Part shown: piece by piece, positions 33,552 through 42,958 of the stretch
Position numbering within the stretch: position 1 is the first letter of the stretch
How the letters are laid out: every line of letters begins with the position of its first letter
Assembly (NCBI RefSeq): GCF_003353425.1
Contig: NZ_QRAO01000001.1
Span: 930,001 to 994,000 of the forward strand
Reading direction: 5' to 3'
Source: Marinirhabdus gelatinilytica
GTDB taxonomy: Bacteria; Bacteroidota; Bacteroidia; Flavobacteriales; Flavobacteriaceae
Length of the DNA stretch: 64,000 nucleotides
Position numbers and translations under genes: made by a program
Notes under the pieces: model-generated
What the model was told of the DNA's origin: nothing
Database searches by the model: none
What the model saw: the letters and a program-made list of their open reading frames with translations, nothing else

Positions 33552-34808
33552 TTAGTGCCCGTGCTCCAGTTCGCCCTTAACCATTTCAGAAGAAAGGGTA
33601 TAGGCTCCAACAGTGACTACCTTTATATTTTTTGCCATTTCTGAAGGGATATTGATTTCCACAAAACCAAGGTCATTTACGCCCGTACTTACAGGAATCC
33701 TTTTAAATTTTACCGTGTTTTCTTCGGTTTCCCCATCCTCATCTACAATGAAAATATAGGATTGTTCGCCTTCTTTGACGATGGCTTCTTCTGGAACAGC
33801 ATAACCTGATTTTTGTCCTTCCGCAATTCTGCCTTCAACATACATACCGGGAAGCAATTCGCCATTTTTATTATCAATATCCGCGTGCACGTGCAAGGCC
33901 TTAGGGTCTTCCTCAAAGGTTTTGCCGATGGAATGTACTTCTGCGGTCAACAATTCATCAGGTTTGGAAGCTACCGTAAAGATTATTTTCTGTCCTTCTT
34001 TTACCTTTGGAATATCTTTTTCGTACACTTTAAGGTCTAAATGAATTTTAGAATTATCGCTTACGGCGAACATCTTGGACTGTGGTGCCACATAGTCCCC
34101 AAGACTTACCATTACCTCGTCTACGTAGCCTGAAATTGGCGTAGATATAGGTATTGCAGAGTAGATTTCTCCTTGTTCTACCTTGGATGTGTTAATACCC
34201 AACAAACGTAGTTTTGACCTTAAACCGTTTACACTTGAGGTAGTGGAACGAAATTTTGACTGTGCCATTTGAAATTCCTTTCCAGAGGAAACACCCTTGT
34301 CGAACAATGTCTTTTTTCGCTCAAAATCTTGCTTTAGGAACACGAGTTCATCGTTTTTTTCCTGATATTCCTGTTGCATACTTATAATATCTGGATGTTC
34401 AAGATAGGCGAGCACTTCACCCTTACGTACTTTATCTCCCTCTATAACCTTGATGGACCTAACGTTACCACCCATAAACGGGCTGATATTTGCCTTATCC
34501 TGAGGAAAAAGTTCGAGCCTTCCGGTAACCTTGATATTGTTGCCAAGATTGCGTTTTTCTAACATTTTGGTCTCAAGACCAACGGTTTGGATTTGGTCGT
34601 TGGTGAGCACTACTACGCCTTCCTCTCCTTCTTCTTCATTATGATCACCTTCTTCTTCATTGTGTTCATCGTGTGCATCTTCTTCAGCTTCCATTTTTTC
34701 GGCGGTTGTGCTTTCTTCGTTATGTCCCAATTCTGAATCGGGCTTGTCGTTGCAGCCAACCATAAAGAAGGTCATTAATGCTACACTAATTATTGCTATA
34801 TATTTCAT
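33552..34808 (-). CDS. RND efflux periplasmic adaptor lipoprotein (CusB/CzcB-like)
   Basis: A 418-residue protein with a lipoprotein signal (Cys near residue 19), then a strongly acidic and His-rich stretch (about residues 25-65) and the membrane-fusion-protein fold: barrel-sandwich hybrid, a coiled-coil hairpin (about 150-210) and a C-terminal beta-barrel. It joins inner- and outer-membrane parts of a tripartite metal pump. The stop lies 18 bases before the pump gene in the reverse direction, so gene order is pump then adaptor. Confidence 0.92.
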   Translation of the reverse strand: MKYIAIISVALMTFFMVGCNDKPDSELGHNEESTTAEKMEAEEDAHDEHNEEEGDHNEEEGEEGVVVLTNDQIQTVGLETKMLEKRNLGNNIKVTGRLELFPQDKANISPFMGGNVRSIKVIEGDKVRKGEVLAYLEHPDIISMQQEYQEKNDELVFLKQDFERKKTLFDKGVSSGKEFQMAQSKFRSTTSSVNGLRSKLRLLGINTSKVEQGEIYSAIPISTPISGYVDEVMVSLGDYVAPQSKMFAVSDNSKIHLDLKVYEKDIPKVKEGQKIIFTVASKPDELLTAEVHSIGKTFEEDPKALHVHADIDNKNGELLPGMYVEGRIAEGQKSGYAVPEEAIVKEGEQSYIFIVDEDGETEENTVKFKRIPVSTGVNDLGFVEINIPSEMAKNIKVVTVGAYTLSSEMVKGELEHGH

Positions 34809-34826
34809 TTCTTATTCTTTTTTAAA

Positions 34827-37800
34827 TTATAGGTTACCCAATTGATATTGCAGCTCAATGGACTGCTGGTTATATTGATTTATAAACTGTAAATGGTTTT
34901 GTTTTATCCTGATGGCACTGTTGAGAATAGTGATATAGTTCACATAATCTATTTCACCTTCTTTAGATGCCAGTTCTGCCGTAGTAATTTGCTGCTCGGC
35001 CAAAAGCAATGCACCTTCCTGATAGTAATCAAGAGTTTTTTGGGTCTTTTCCAGTGATTTTATGAGCTGCGACACCCTACTTTCGGTCACTGCCTTTTGT
35101 TCGAGGTATTGGTTCTCAGCAACCAATGCATCTGCTTTGGCAGCCTTTACCCTTGCTTTCTGTGGAAAGAACCAAAGCGGTATGCTAATGCCGGCTTGAT
35201 AGGTATTGAAACCCGATACATCATCCACAATCTGTCTTCCGTAGGTTAGGTTGAACTTGGGTAGGAACTGTGCTTTTTCCACACCGACATTGGCTTTGCT
35301 TACTTCTGCATTTTGCATAGCATATTGAAGCAAAGGATTATTGGCTGTGGAAGCCGAATCTAAATTGGACAAAAAATCCATCGGTTCATAGTCCAAATTC
35401 ACAGTTTCTATTTCTTGGTCAATGCCCAAATATTGTTTCAATGCCCTTTTTGCGATTTCTATATCATCATAGGCCTGCTGCCTTAAGACTTGAATCTGCT
35501 GATATTCTGAAGAGGCGGCAATAAATTCCAATTTGCCCGTTTCTCCTGTATCGTAACGCAATTCTGCAGCCGTCCTAAAGTTAGCATAAACACTGTCCAA
35601 CTGTTCCGCAAAACGCAATTGCGCCTTGTTGTAATTGATGCGGTCATAAGCCTGCATCACATTGCGAATCAATTGCTGTTCGTTGACCGCGTAGAACGTT
35701 TCGCCCAGTTTAACACGTTCCTTATAGAACTTGGATTTTGAAAAACCTGAAAGTAAATCAATATTTCCTTGCTGTACACCTATGGTAGTTTGTACACCGG
35801 GAAGGTCATTACCAAATTCTTCCTTTCCTGTAAATACCTGTGTATTTCCCAAATCGAAGCTGGTACCCTTCATCGCCTGTTCACGTTCAATAAAGGCTTG
35901 GCTCTCTTTAAGGGAAGGATAATTTTCCTTGGCCAGAGCGATGGCTTCTTCCAAAGTGAGCACTTGGCTCATCTGGCCGTCCTGTGCATTTGCAGAAGTT
36001 GGGGATAAGAAACCTCCTAAACTCAATAATACCACAACCACGGTTGCACTTTTCTTGACGTAACTTGTATCGCCACCATTGCCTTTACGTTCTTTGCGAG
36101 CTTCCAGCCAATTATATAGTACTGGAACAACGACCAATGTCAAGAAAGTAGCCGATATTAGTCCACCGATTACTACCGTTGCCAGAGGGCGTTGTACCTC
36201 TGCACCTCCCGATGTGGATATGGCCATTGGTATAAAGCCCATAATAGCAGCAGTTGCTGTTAAGAGTATGGGACGTAGCCGCTCGTGTGTGGCCTCATAT
36301 ATTCTGTCTTTTATATTTGTCATACCGCTTTCTTTTAGTTCATTAAATTTATTGATAAGGACAAGTCCGTTTAACACTGCCACCCCAAAGAGCACGATAA
36401 ATCCGACCCCAGCAGAAATACTAAATGGCATTCCCCTTATCCAAAGGGCAAAAACTCCACCGATTGCTGCCAATGGTACGGCCATATAAATCATTACCGA
36501 TTGTGAAAAGGAATTGAGGGCGAAGTACAATAGGATAAAAATAAGCGCTAAGGCAATGGGTACAACAATCGTTAATCGGTCTGTTGCTCTTTGCAGGTTT
36601 TCAAAGGATCCACCATAGGTCACATAATAACCAGGTGGCAGTTTGACCTCGGCATCCAATTTTTGTTGGATTTCCTCGACCATAGACTTAACATCACGTC
36701 CTCGAACGTTTACCCCTACAGAAATACGGCGATAGGTATTATCCCTTGAAATCTGCATAGGCCCAGGCTTATAGCTGATATTTGCAACCTCTTTAAGAGG
36801 TACTTGGTTGCCGTTGGGCAAATCGATGTACAGATTTTTCAAGTTGTTGATATCCTGCCTATATTCTTTAGCCAATCGAATGACCACATCGAACCGCTTT
36901 TCGCCTTCAAAAATCACACTTGCTTGTTCTCCGGCAAAGGCGGCACTTACATAGTCGTTCAGTTTGTCGATGGTAACCCCATATTGTGCCATTTTTGCAC
37001 GATTGTATTCCACCGTCATTTGAGGTAACCCACTCGTAGCTTCAACATTTAAATCAGCAGCACCGGGAACGGTTCTTATTACCGCTGCAATTTCCTGTAT
37101 CTTATCGGCCAGAACGTCGAGGTCTTCCCCGTATAGTTTAATGGCGACATCTTCCCGAACCCCAGTCAAAAGCTCATTAAAACGCAATTCTACGGGTTGG
37201 GTAAAGACAAAGTTTACACCAGGAATCACGGCTATTTTTTCCTTGATTTTTTCAATGAGTTCCTCCTTGCTTTCAGCACTCTTCCATTTACTTTTATCCT
37301 TTTCAAGGATAATATAACTATCGGCAATATCCATAGGCATAGGGTCTGTAGGTATTTCTGCAACCCCAATACGTGATATCATCGTTTTAACCTCTGGGAA
37401 TTCACCAATTATATTTTGCAGTTTTTTAGAAGCTTCAATGGATTCGGTAAGGCTACTGCCTGGTTTAATCAATGCTTGCATAGCTATATCGCCCTCATCG
37501 AGTTTAGGAATAAACTCTCCTCCCATATTGCTAAAAATGAATCCTGCTATCAATAATAGGCCAACTGCGCCTATTATAATTCCAGCCTTAAAACGAAGAG
37601 CGAACGTCAAAAGAGGTTTGTAAGCTCTATTGAGCCCTGACATTATCTTATCACTGAACCTGTCAATTTTATTTTCAAACTTTGCAAACCAATGATTGGG
37701 GTTTTTAGCAGGCTTTAAAAACATTGATGAAACCATTGGCACGTAAGTAAGGCACAGAATAATTGCACCTAAAACCGCAAAACCGAAGGTAAATGCCATT

Positions 37801-39230
37801 GGGCGAAACATCTTTCCTTCTACACCGGTTAAGAATAAAATAGGTGTAAAGACGATAAGAATAATCAACTGTCCAAAAAATGCTGAATTCATCATAGTGC
37901 TTGCAGATTCATAGGCAATCTCATCCATTTCAGCCTGTTCAATGACTTTAGTTGATTTTTTCATCCGTTGATGAATATGAAAAACCATACCTTCTACAAT
38001 GATTACTGCACCGTCAACGATAATACCAAAGTCTATGGCCCCAAGTGACATTAGGTTTGCCCACACCCCAAATTGTTTCATCAAAATAAAAGCGAACAAG
38101 AGGGATAATGGAATTACCGATGCGGTAATCAAACCACCACGAAGACTTCCCAATAAAAGAACAAGTACGAATATTACAATTAGAGACCCTTCAATGAGGT
38201 TTTTCTCAACAGTACTGGTAGTGCGCGCAATGAGTTCGCTTCTGCTCAAAAATGGTTCTATATAAAGACCTTCGGGTAGGGACTTTTGGATTTCATCAAT
38301 CCGTTTCTGGACATTTTCGATAACGTTACTTGGACTTTCCCCTTTAAGCATAAGTATCTGACCTCCGACAGACTCGTGGCCATCTTGCGTAAAGGCACCA
38401 TAGCGTACTTGATTACCATAGCCTACTTTTTCGGCGACATCCCTTATTAAAACAGGGCTTCCGTTTTGTGTGGTTACAACTGTATTTTCTAAATCTTCGA
38501 GGCTACGGGCCAGACCTTCACCCCTAATAAAATTGGCCTGATGGTTTTTTTCAATGTAAGCACCACCTGTATTGGCATTGTTCATTTTAAGCGCTTCAAA
38601 AACTTGGCTCATAGTAATGCCAAAACTTTTAAGTTTATCGGGGCTTAGTGCTACTTCATATTGCTTTACATATCCTCCAAAAGCGTTGACCTCAACGACA
38701 CCAGGCACCAATGCCATCTGTCGTTTCACCAACCAATCTTGAACGGAACGCAGTTCCATAGCGTCATATTGGTCTTCATAACCTTCTTTTACTTTTATGG
38801 TATATTGGAATATTTCACCCAGACCTGTAGTTATAGGCGCCATAAAGGGGGTTCCAAAACCCTCTGGAATTTCTTCGCTGACCTCAGAGAGCTTTTCTTG
38901 TACGAGTTGCCGAGGCAGATACGTACCAGCTTCATCCTTAAAAACGATAGTTACTACGGAAAGCCCAAAACGGGAAACGGAACGAAGCTCAACAACATCA
39001 GGTAGATTAGCCATTGCCAACTCCACTGGATAGGTAACAAATTGTTCAATATCTTCTGTTCCAAGATTTGGTGCGGTGGTTATCACCTGTACTTGGTTGT
39101 TTGTAATATCGGGTACGGAACCCAAATTTATAGTGGCCATAGACCAAATACCTGTACCAACGAGTGCCACTATAAAGAGTCCAATAATAAATTTATTATT
39201 AATGGAAAATGAAATGATTTTGTTAATCAT
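34827..39230 (-). CDS. Fused heavy-metal RND pump and outer-membrane factor (CusA-CusC type)
   Basis: A 1467-residue protein: the first ~1040 residues are a CusA/CzcA-type RND transporter (12 transmembrane segments, the proton-relay motif DFGIIVDGAVIIVEG in segment 4). The last ~400 residues, after a hydrophobic linker near 1050-1070, are a TolC-like outer-membrane factor with repeated helices. The fusion occurs in Bacteroidota. Metal is Cu/Ag or Zn/Co/Cd; the sequence does not decide. The pump precedes the adaptor on one transcript with the upstream small His-rich protein. Confidence 0.92.
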   Translation of the reverse strand: MINKIISFSINNKFIIGLFIVALVGTGIWSMATINLGSVPDITNNQVQVITTAPNLGTEDIEQFVTYPVELAMANLPDVVELRSVSRFGLSVVTIVFKDEAGTYLPRQLVQEKLSEVSEEIPEGFGTPFMAPITTGLGEIFQYTIKVKEGYEDQYDAMELRSVQDWLVKRQMALVPGVVEVNAFGGYVKQYEVALSPDKLKSFGITMSQVFEALKMNNANTGGAYIEKNHQANFIRGEGLARSLEDLENTVVTTQNGSPVLIRDVAEKVGYGNQVRYGAFTQDGHESVGGQILMLKGESPSNVIENVQKRIDEIQKSLPEGLYIEPFLSRSELIARTTSTVEKNLIEGSLIVIFVLVLLLGSLRGGLITASVIPLSLLFAFILMKQFGVWANLMSLGAIDFGIIVDGAVIIVEGMVFHIHQRMKKSTKVIEQAEMDEIAYESASTMMNSAFFGQLIILIVFTPILFLTGVEGKMFRPMAFTFGFAVLGAIILCLTYVPMVSSMFLKPAKNPNHWFAKFENKIDRFSDKIMSGLNRAYKPLLTFALRFKAGIIIGAVGLLLIAGFIFSNMGGEFIPKLDEGDIAMQALIKPGSSLTESIEASKKLQNIIGEFPEVKTMISRIGVAEIPTDPMPMDIADSYIILEKDKSKWKSAESKEELIEKIKEKIAVIPGVNFVFTQPVELRFNELLTGVREDVAIKLYGEDLDVLADKIQEIAAVIRTVPGAADLNVEATSGLPQMTVEYNRAKMAQYGVTIDKLNDYVSAAFAGEQASVIFEGEKRFDVVIRLAKEYRQDINNLKNLYIDLPNGNQVPLKEVANISYKPGPMQISRDNTYRRISVGVNVRGRDVKSMVEEIQQKLDAEVKLPPGYYVTYGGSFENLQRATDRLTIVVPIALALIFILLYFALNSFSQSVMIYMAVPLAAIGGVFALWIRGMPFSISAGVGFIVLFGVAVLNGLVLINKFNELKESGMTNIKDRIYEATHERLRPILLTATAAIMGFIPMAISTSGGAEVQRPLATVVIGGLISATFLTLVVVPVLYNWLEARKERKGNGGDTSYVKKSATVVVVLLSLGGFLSPTSANAQDGQMSQVLTLEEAIALAKENYPSLKESQAFIEREQAMKGTSFDLGNTQVFTGKEEFGNDLPGVQTTIGVQQGNIDLLSGFSKSKFYKERVKLGETFYAVNEQQLIRNVMQAYDRINYNKAQLRFAEQLDSVYANFRTAAELRYDTGETGKLEFIAASSEYQQIQVLRQQAYDDIEIAKRALKQYLGIDQEIETVNLDYEPMDFLSNLDSASTANNPLLQYAMQNAEVSKANVGVEKAQFLPKFNLTYGRQIVDDVSGFNTYQAGISIPLWFFPQKARVKAAKADALVAENQYLEQKAVTESRVSQLIKSLEKTQKTLDYYQEGALLLAEQQITTAELASKEGEIDYVNYITILNSAIRIKQNHLQFINQYNQQSIELQYQLGNL

Positions 39231-39348
39231 AGAAAATGTATTAATTCAGTTTAAAACTTACGGTGCGAATAGATGCAACGTATTTATAAAGCAATGCCTA
39301 CTTTGAGAAACATCACGTTAGGATATAGCTATCCTTAAAAAAACTGAA

Positions 39349-39741
39349 TTATACTTGAGGGGGTTGAAAAAGGGATTCCAGATATATGGAATTGAAGTTG
39401 ACAGTATATGAATTAAACTGCTCTTTATCTTCAAACTTAAATCGATTGATTTGAGCTGTTGCGGTGTTTGCTATAAACACTACAGGATGACAACATTGAT
39501 GATGAGAATGGGTAGGTATATTCTCCTTGTCTGAATTATTATGATGTCCTTCGCTTTTTGTGTCGTTTTCGATGTAATCTTCTACTATATATTCAAAGAA
39601 AGAGTCGCCATAAACTTTATGATCTTGATAATGTGAAATTAAGTTTGAAATTTCTTTGATTGGTCCACATAAGTCCATATCAATACTGATTCCCTGAAAA
39701 AAGAGTAAAATAGACATTGATATGGAAAATATTATTTTCAT
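39349..39741 (-). CDS. Small exported His/Cys-containing protein upstream of the RND pump
   Basis: A 130-residue protein with an N-terminal signal (to about residue 20), a His/Asp-rich stretch (about residues 65-90) with a CC pair, and a C-terminal PP. It looks like the HYC_CC_PP-type small proteins that precede CzcA/CusA genes in Bacteroidota, although I identify it only from memory. It may bind metal in the periplasm. It is separated from the pump by 118 bases, on the same strand. Confidence 0.6.
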   Translation of the reverse strand: MKIIFSISMSILLFFQGISIDMDLCGPIKEISNLISHYQDHKVYGDSFFEYIVEDYIENDTKSEGHHNNSDKENIPTHSHHQCCHPVVFIANTATAQINRFKFEDKEQFNSYTVNFNSIYLESLFQPPQV

Positions 39742-39809
39742 AAAGTTTTACAAATATACAAATTAATCGATGCACAGGTTGTGCAAAGATTGTTCTTCAG
39801 TATGTCAAC

Positions 39810-41024
39810 TTAAAAGTTAACAACACTATCTAAAGCATCATCTGCTTCTTTATGGATAAAATTTGCCTGGTAATTCAATGTTGTTTTCAAGTCACTATGC
39901 CTATATAATTTTTGTAACATTAAAGGATGAATGGAATCACCAGCAATATTGCCAAAAGTATGTCTTGCGATGTGCATTGTAATCTTCTTGTCTATTTTAG
40001 CTTTTTTGGCAATGGATTTTAAGTTATCGTTGAATTTTTTGGTTGCCGTTTTTCTTTTATTATAAATGTCTTTTGCATTATCCAGATTGGCCTTTTTCAA
40101 TTCAGGGAAAACAAAATCTGTGGCGTGTCTTTTATCATCTTTGTAGAAATCCAAAATACTTAGAACCTTATCTGGAATTTTTAAGGACAGTAGTTTTGAG
40201 TTTTTATTCATTCTATAATGAAGCCTATTGTCGTATATGTCTGACCACTTTGTCCAGAGTACATCTGTAACCCTCATTCCTGCAAAATTGAAGCTAAATA
40301 ACCAAACATTTCTTGTATGAATTTCATTGTAGGTTAGATTGTCTAAAGCTTCAATAGCTCTTACTTCAATAATATTCAACCCTATTTTTGTAGTCTCAGG
40401 AAACTTGATTTTAATTTTGTCACCACCGAAAGGATATAGTTCCCTACTGACTATTTTTAGCTTTATAGCTCTATTGAATAATAAGCGGATTAGGACAAGT
40501 ATATTCATTATTGAAGTCTCAGCAAGGTGGTGCTTAACCTTGAGGTATATCATCAATTTTTTAAGAAATCGTTCATCAATTTCTTGAAATGAAAGCTGTT
40601 TAGATTTGTGATATTTTACAATATAACTAATCAATGCGCTGTCCGTAGATAGACGGTTTAACTTTTCTGCAACTTCCAGTTCGTCCAGATGTTCTTCTGC
40701 CAATTCAAAGAAAGTTGAGGAATTCCCTGAGGCATAAATTTCTTTTTTAATCTGGTTTGCCGAAGCATCTTTATATTGGGCCTGTAAATCAATAAGCGCC
40801 TTATTGGCATCAGAAAGTTGTTGTGATAGCAACTTGTTTAGGCTATCGGCATTTGGATTTGATTTTTTTACTCGAATATTTTTTTCGTCCCATTCCTCTA
40901 TATCAATATAATGACCAACATATTGATAAGTGGAACGACGGTTTTTTGTAATTCGAATAGCTAATGGATATTGACCTTTGCTATTCGGTTTTTTGCGTAG
41001 AACTATTTTTGCATTTGATGACAT
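39810..41024 (-). CDS. Tyrosine recombinase (ICE integrase)
   Basis: A 404-residue integrase: an Arm-DNA-binding domain (about residues 5-95), a SAM-like core-binding domain (105-195) and the catalytic domain with Arg251 (AGMRVTDVL), HIARH (H351, R354), His376 and Tyr385 (DLKTTLNYQ). It catalyses site-specific insertion and excision of the element. The adjoining attachment sequence is the 3' part of a tRNA-Leu gene 237 bases away, and direct repeats between them are probable arm sites. Its orientation towards the ICE interior is as expected. Confidence 0.93.
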   Translation of the reverse strand: MSSNAKIVLRKKPNSKGQYPLAIRITKNRRSTYQYVGHYIDIEEWDEKNIRVKKSNPNADSLNKLLSQQLSDANKALIDLQAQYKDASANQIKKEIYASGNSSTFFELAEEHLDELEVAEKLNRLSTDSALISYIVKYHKSKQLSFQEIDERFLKKLMIYLKVKHHLAETSIMNILVLIRLLFNRAIKLKIVSRELYPFGGDKIKIKFPETTKIGLNIIEVRAIEALDNLTYNEIHTRNVWLFSFNFAGMRVTDVLWTKWSDIYDNRLHYRMNKNSKLLSLKIPDKVLSILDFYKDDKRHATDFVFPELKKANLDNAKDIYNKRKTATKKFNDNLKSIAKKAKIDKKITMHIARHTFGNIAGDSIHPLMLQKLYRHSDLKTTLNYQANFIHKEADDALDSVVNF

Positions 41025-41057
41025 AATTGACCTGTTTTGAGTACGAAAGTCAAATCA

Positions 41058-41077
41058 GGTACAACATAGGTACAACA
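41058..41077. repeat. Integrase arm-site repeat, copy 1
   Basis: GGTACAACATAGGTACAACA is itself two copies of GGTACAACA separated by two bases, so their starts are 11 bases apart, about one helical turn. An identical 20-mer lies 85 bases further on. Position between the integrase start and the attachment site suggests arm-type binding sites. Confidence 0.65.
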
Positions 41078-41098
41078 TTGTGTTTTTTGCTCAATTTT

Positions 41099-41107
41099 TG
41101 TTGTACA
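41099..41107. repeat. Inverted 9-bp arm-site-like copy
   Basis: TGTTGTACA is the reverse complement of GGTACAACA with one mismatch. It lies between the two 20-bp direct repeats. Confidence 0.4.
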
Positions 41108-41142
41108 CTTTCTATAAAGATACGTCTTTATTAGAACTTTTG

Positions 41143-41162
41143 GGTACAACATAGGTACAACA
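41143..41162. repeat. Integrase arm-site repeat, copy 2
   Basis: An identical second copy of GGTACAACATAGGTACAACA, giving four GGTACAACA units in all between the integrase gene and the tRNA remnant. Confidence 0.65.
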
Positions 41163-41216
41163 AATGCTGAAATCAACTGATATTAAATGACTTTAAAGAA
41201 AATGAAAAAACGATTA

Positions 41217-41233
41217 ACTCATTGAAAATGAGT
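41217..41233. repeat. Short palindrome near the attachment site
   Basis: ACTCATT and AATGAGT are perfect 7-bp inverted arms with a GAA loop, located 27-44 bases before the tRNA remnant. It could be an integrase core or accessory-factor site. Confidence 0.35.
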
Positions 41234-41260
41234 GTTTTTGTGTTTCTTTGGTGCAATATA

Positions 41261-41317
41261 CGCTAGACTTAGGATCTAGTGCCGCAAGGTGTGCAGGTTC
41301 GATTCCTGTCATCCGCA
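41261..41317 (+). other. tRNA-Leu(UAG) 3' fragment at the ICE attachment site
   Basis: The fragment has a perfect anticodon arm (CTAGA-CTTAGGA-TCTAG, anticodon TAG), a long variable arm typical of leucine tRNA, a T-arm with GGTTCGATTCC and an acceptor strand CATCCGC with discriminator A. The 5' half (acceptor and D-arm) is missing: the bases upstream do not contain GCGGATG or a D-arm. This is the attachment-site half left at the right end of the element; the intact gene should lie at the other end. I call it the right boundary of the ICE. Confidence 0.8.
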
Positions 41318-41326
41318 CTTTCTAAT

Positions 41327-41357
41327 AAAGGACTGCATATCGATGTGGTCCTTTTTT
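41327..41357 (+). terminator. Intrinsic terminator after the tRNA-Leu fragment
   Basis: AAAGGAC and GTCCTTT form a 7-bp stem with a 14-base loop, followed by a T run (41352-41357). It is the natural terminator of the original tRNA-Leu gene and lies on the chromosomal side of the boundary. Confidence 0.75.
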
Positions 41358-41975
41358 ATTCATTCGCTCAAATCCATTACGAATTTGGGGGGTCAAGTTA
41401 ACTCCATAATTCATTTATAATAAGACTCGCAATTTGATTTAAATAAACATCTGTTATTTTTATATAAACGACTTTCATTTATTTAATTCTTATTAATGTC
41501 TTCCTACTTGTGCAACTATTACGTTTCATTCGATATGTTAGACTGTAGCAGCCGACTACTGGAGGTTTCACCAGAAGTATGTGCACGGCAAACTAGCGCT
41601 TACAATATGGACTTTATATTTGATCCAAAATAATCCAGAACTCTATGTTGTAATTGTAAATCCAGATCCATTTTGATTACAGAAATGTTTAAGGGAATTT
41701 TTGACAACCATTGGTGCGGAAAATAAAGTAGCAAAGATTCTCTATAGCTTTGCAATTTCTGAAAAAAAATAAAAATCCATTGAGTAGAAATTATTGGTAA
41801 AATTTAAGGCGCTTTCTCGAATGCATACAATAATATATATGAATGTGACACAACTCATAAGAACCAAAGAGCATTTGACAAATAAAATAAAACCAAAAAG
41901 TATACAACATTCGAAAATTTGTATAAGACTAGATGCCAGCTTAGTACTGATCTTTGTATTCAAATAAAATACAAG
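41358..41975. other. Gene-poor stretch beside the ICE boundary
   Basis: About 600 bases between the tRNA terminator and the SDR gene. A short frame at 41496-41633 (45 codons) and a minus-strand frame at 41742-41990 have no recognisable family, and I see no promoter or structured RNA I can support. It could be decayed sequence next to the integration hotspot. Confidence 0.4.
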
Positions 41976-42926
41976 ATGAAAACAACACAATTTGGCAAAA
42001 AAGGCTGGATTCCAGAAAGGATAGGGAATTTAAATGGCAAAACATACGTCATAACAGGAACTACAAGCGGCACAGGGTTTGAAGCAGCGAAAATATTGCT
42101 ATCGAAAGGAGCAAGAGTGGTAATGCTCAATCGAAACCCAAAAAAAGCAGAAGACACCATTGCAACGTTACGACAAGAACTTGGCAATACCATAGATGTA
42201 TCTAACATCACAATGGACTTGGCAGAACAAGCATCAGTAAAAAAGGCAGCAGCAGAAGTTTTAAAAACGATCCCTCAAATCGATGCGCTTATCTGTAACG
42301 CTGCCATTGCGCAAGTACCCAAACAAACGCTTACCGTAGACGGCTGGGAAAGCCAAATGGGTACAAATCACTTCGGAAACTTTACGCTGCAGGCTCTATT
42401 GTTCCCGCTGATAGAAAAATCAAAAGGGCGTATCGTTGTGGTAGGCAGTATGGGTTATAATTTAGGAATTAAAACCATACAATTTGACGATCTGAACTGG
42501 GATAAGAACTACAGTCCAAATGGTATCTATAGCCAAAGTAAATTAGCCCAGATTATGTGTGTCTACGAATTACAAGACAGACTAAAAGAAGCGGGTAAAA
42601 CTGAGGTGAAGGCGTATGCCTGTCATCCAGGTGCTTCCAGTACTTCATTGATTAAAACCAGCGGTAGCTTACTAACTCGTTTCATATGGCAACTAATGAA
42701 GTTAACACCAATGGTGCAATCGGCTGAAAAAGGTGCGTATCCGCAATTAATGTGTGCTACAGAGCCAAATTTAGATCAAAGCGGTTTTTATGGCCCAACA
42801 GGCAAAAACAATTGGACAGGTCCGGTGGGAGCACACACATTAGAATCCCACGCAAAAGATAAAGCTGTAGCTGAAAAGTTGTGGGAAGTATCCGAACAGG
42901 CCACAGGTGTGAAGTGGAATTTATAA
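41976..42926 (+). CDS. Short-chain dehydrogenase/reductase (SDR)
   Basis: A 316-residue Rossmann-fold oxidoreductase. The cofactor motif is TGTTSGTGFEAAK, the NAG-like segment is ICNAAIAQ, and the catalytic YSQSK is visible. The length and the start (MKTTQFGKKGWIPERIGNLNGKTYVITG) resemble protochlorophyllide-reductase-like or retinol-dehydrogenase-like SDRs. The frame is open to 41919, but ATG at 41976 fits the family. It is followed by a START-domain gene 32 bases on. Substrate unknown. Confidence 0.88.
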   Translation: MKTTQFGKKGWIPERIGNLNGKTYVITGTTSGTGFEAAKILLSKGARVVMLNRNPKKAEDTIATLRQELGNTIDVSNITMDLAEQASVKKAAAEVLKTIPQIDALICNAAIAQVPKQTLTVDGWESQMGTNHFGNFTLQALLFPLIEKSKGRIVVVGSMGYNLGIKTIQFDDLNWDKNYSPNGIYSQSKLAQIMCVYELQDRLKEAGKTEVKAYACHPGASSTSLIKTSGSLLTRFIWQLMKLTPMVQSAEKGAYPQLMCATEPNLDQSGFYGPTGKNNWTGPVGAHTLESHAKDKAVAEKLWEVSEQATGVKWNL

Positions 42927-42958
42927 AAACCAATTTTCAAACTCTTAAAACAAAAAAA

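Noticed and set aside
41261-41317. Intact tRNA-Leu gene
   Set aside because: The acceptor 5' strand and the D-arm are missing upstream; only the 3' part is present.
41496-41990. Short frames in the gene-poor stretch
   Set aside because: No motif, and the reading frames end after few codons; I cannot tell decayed genes from chance.
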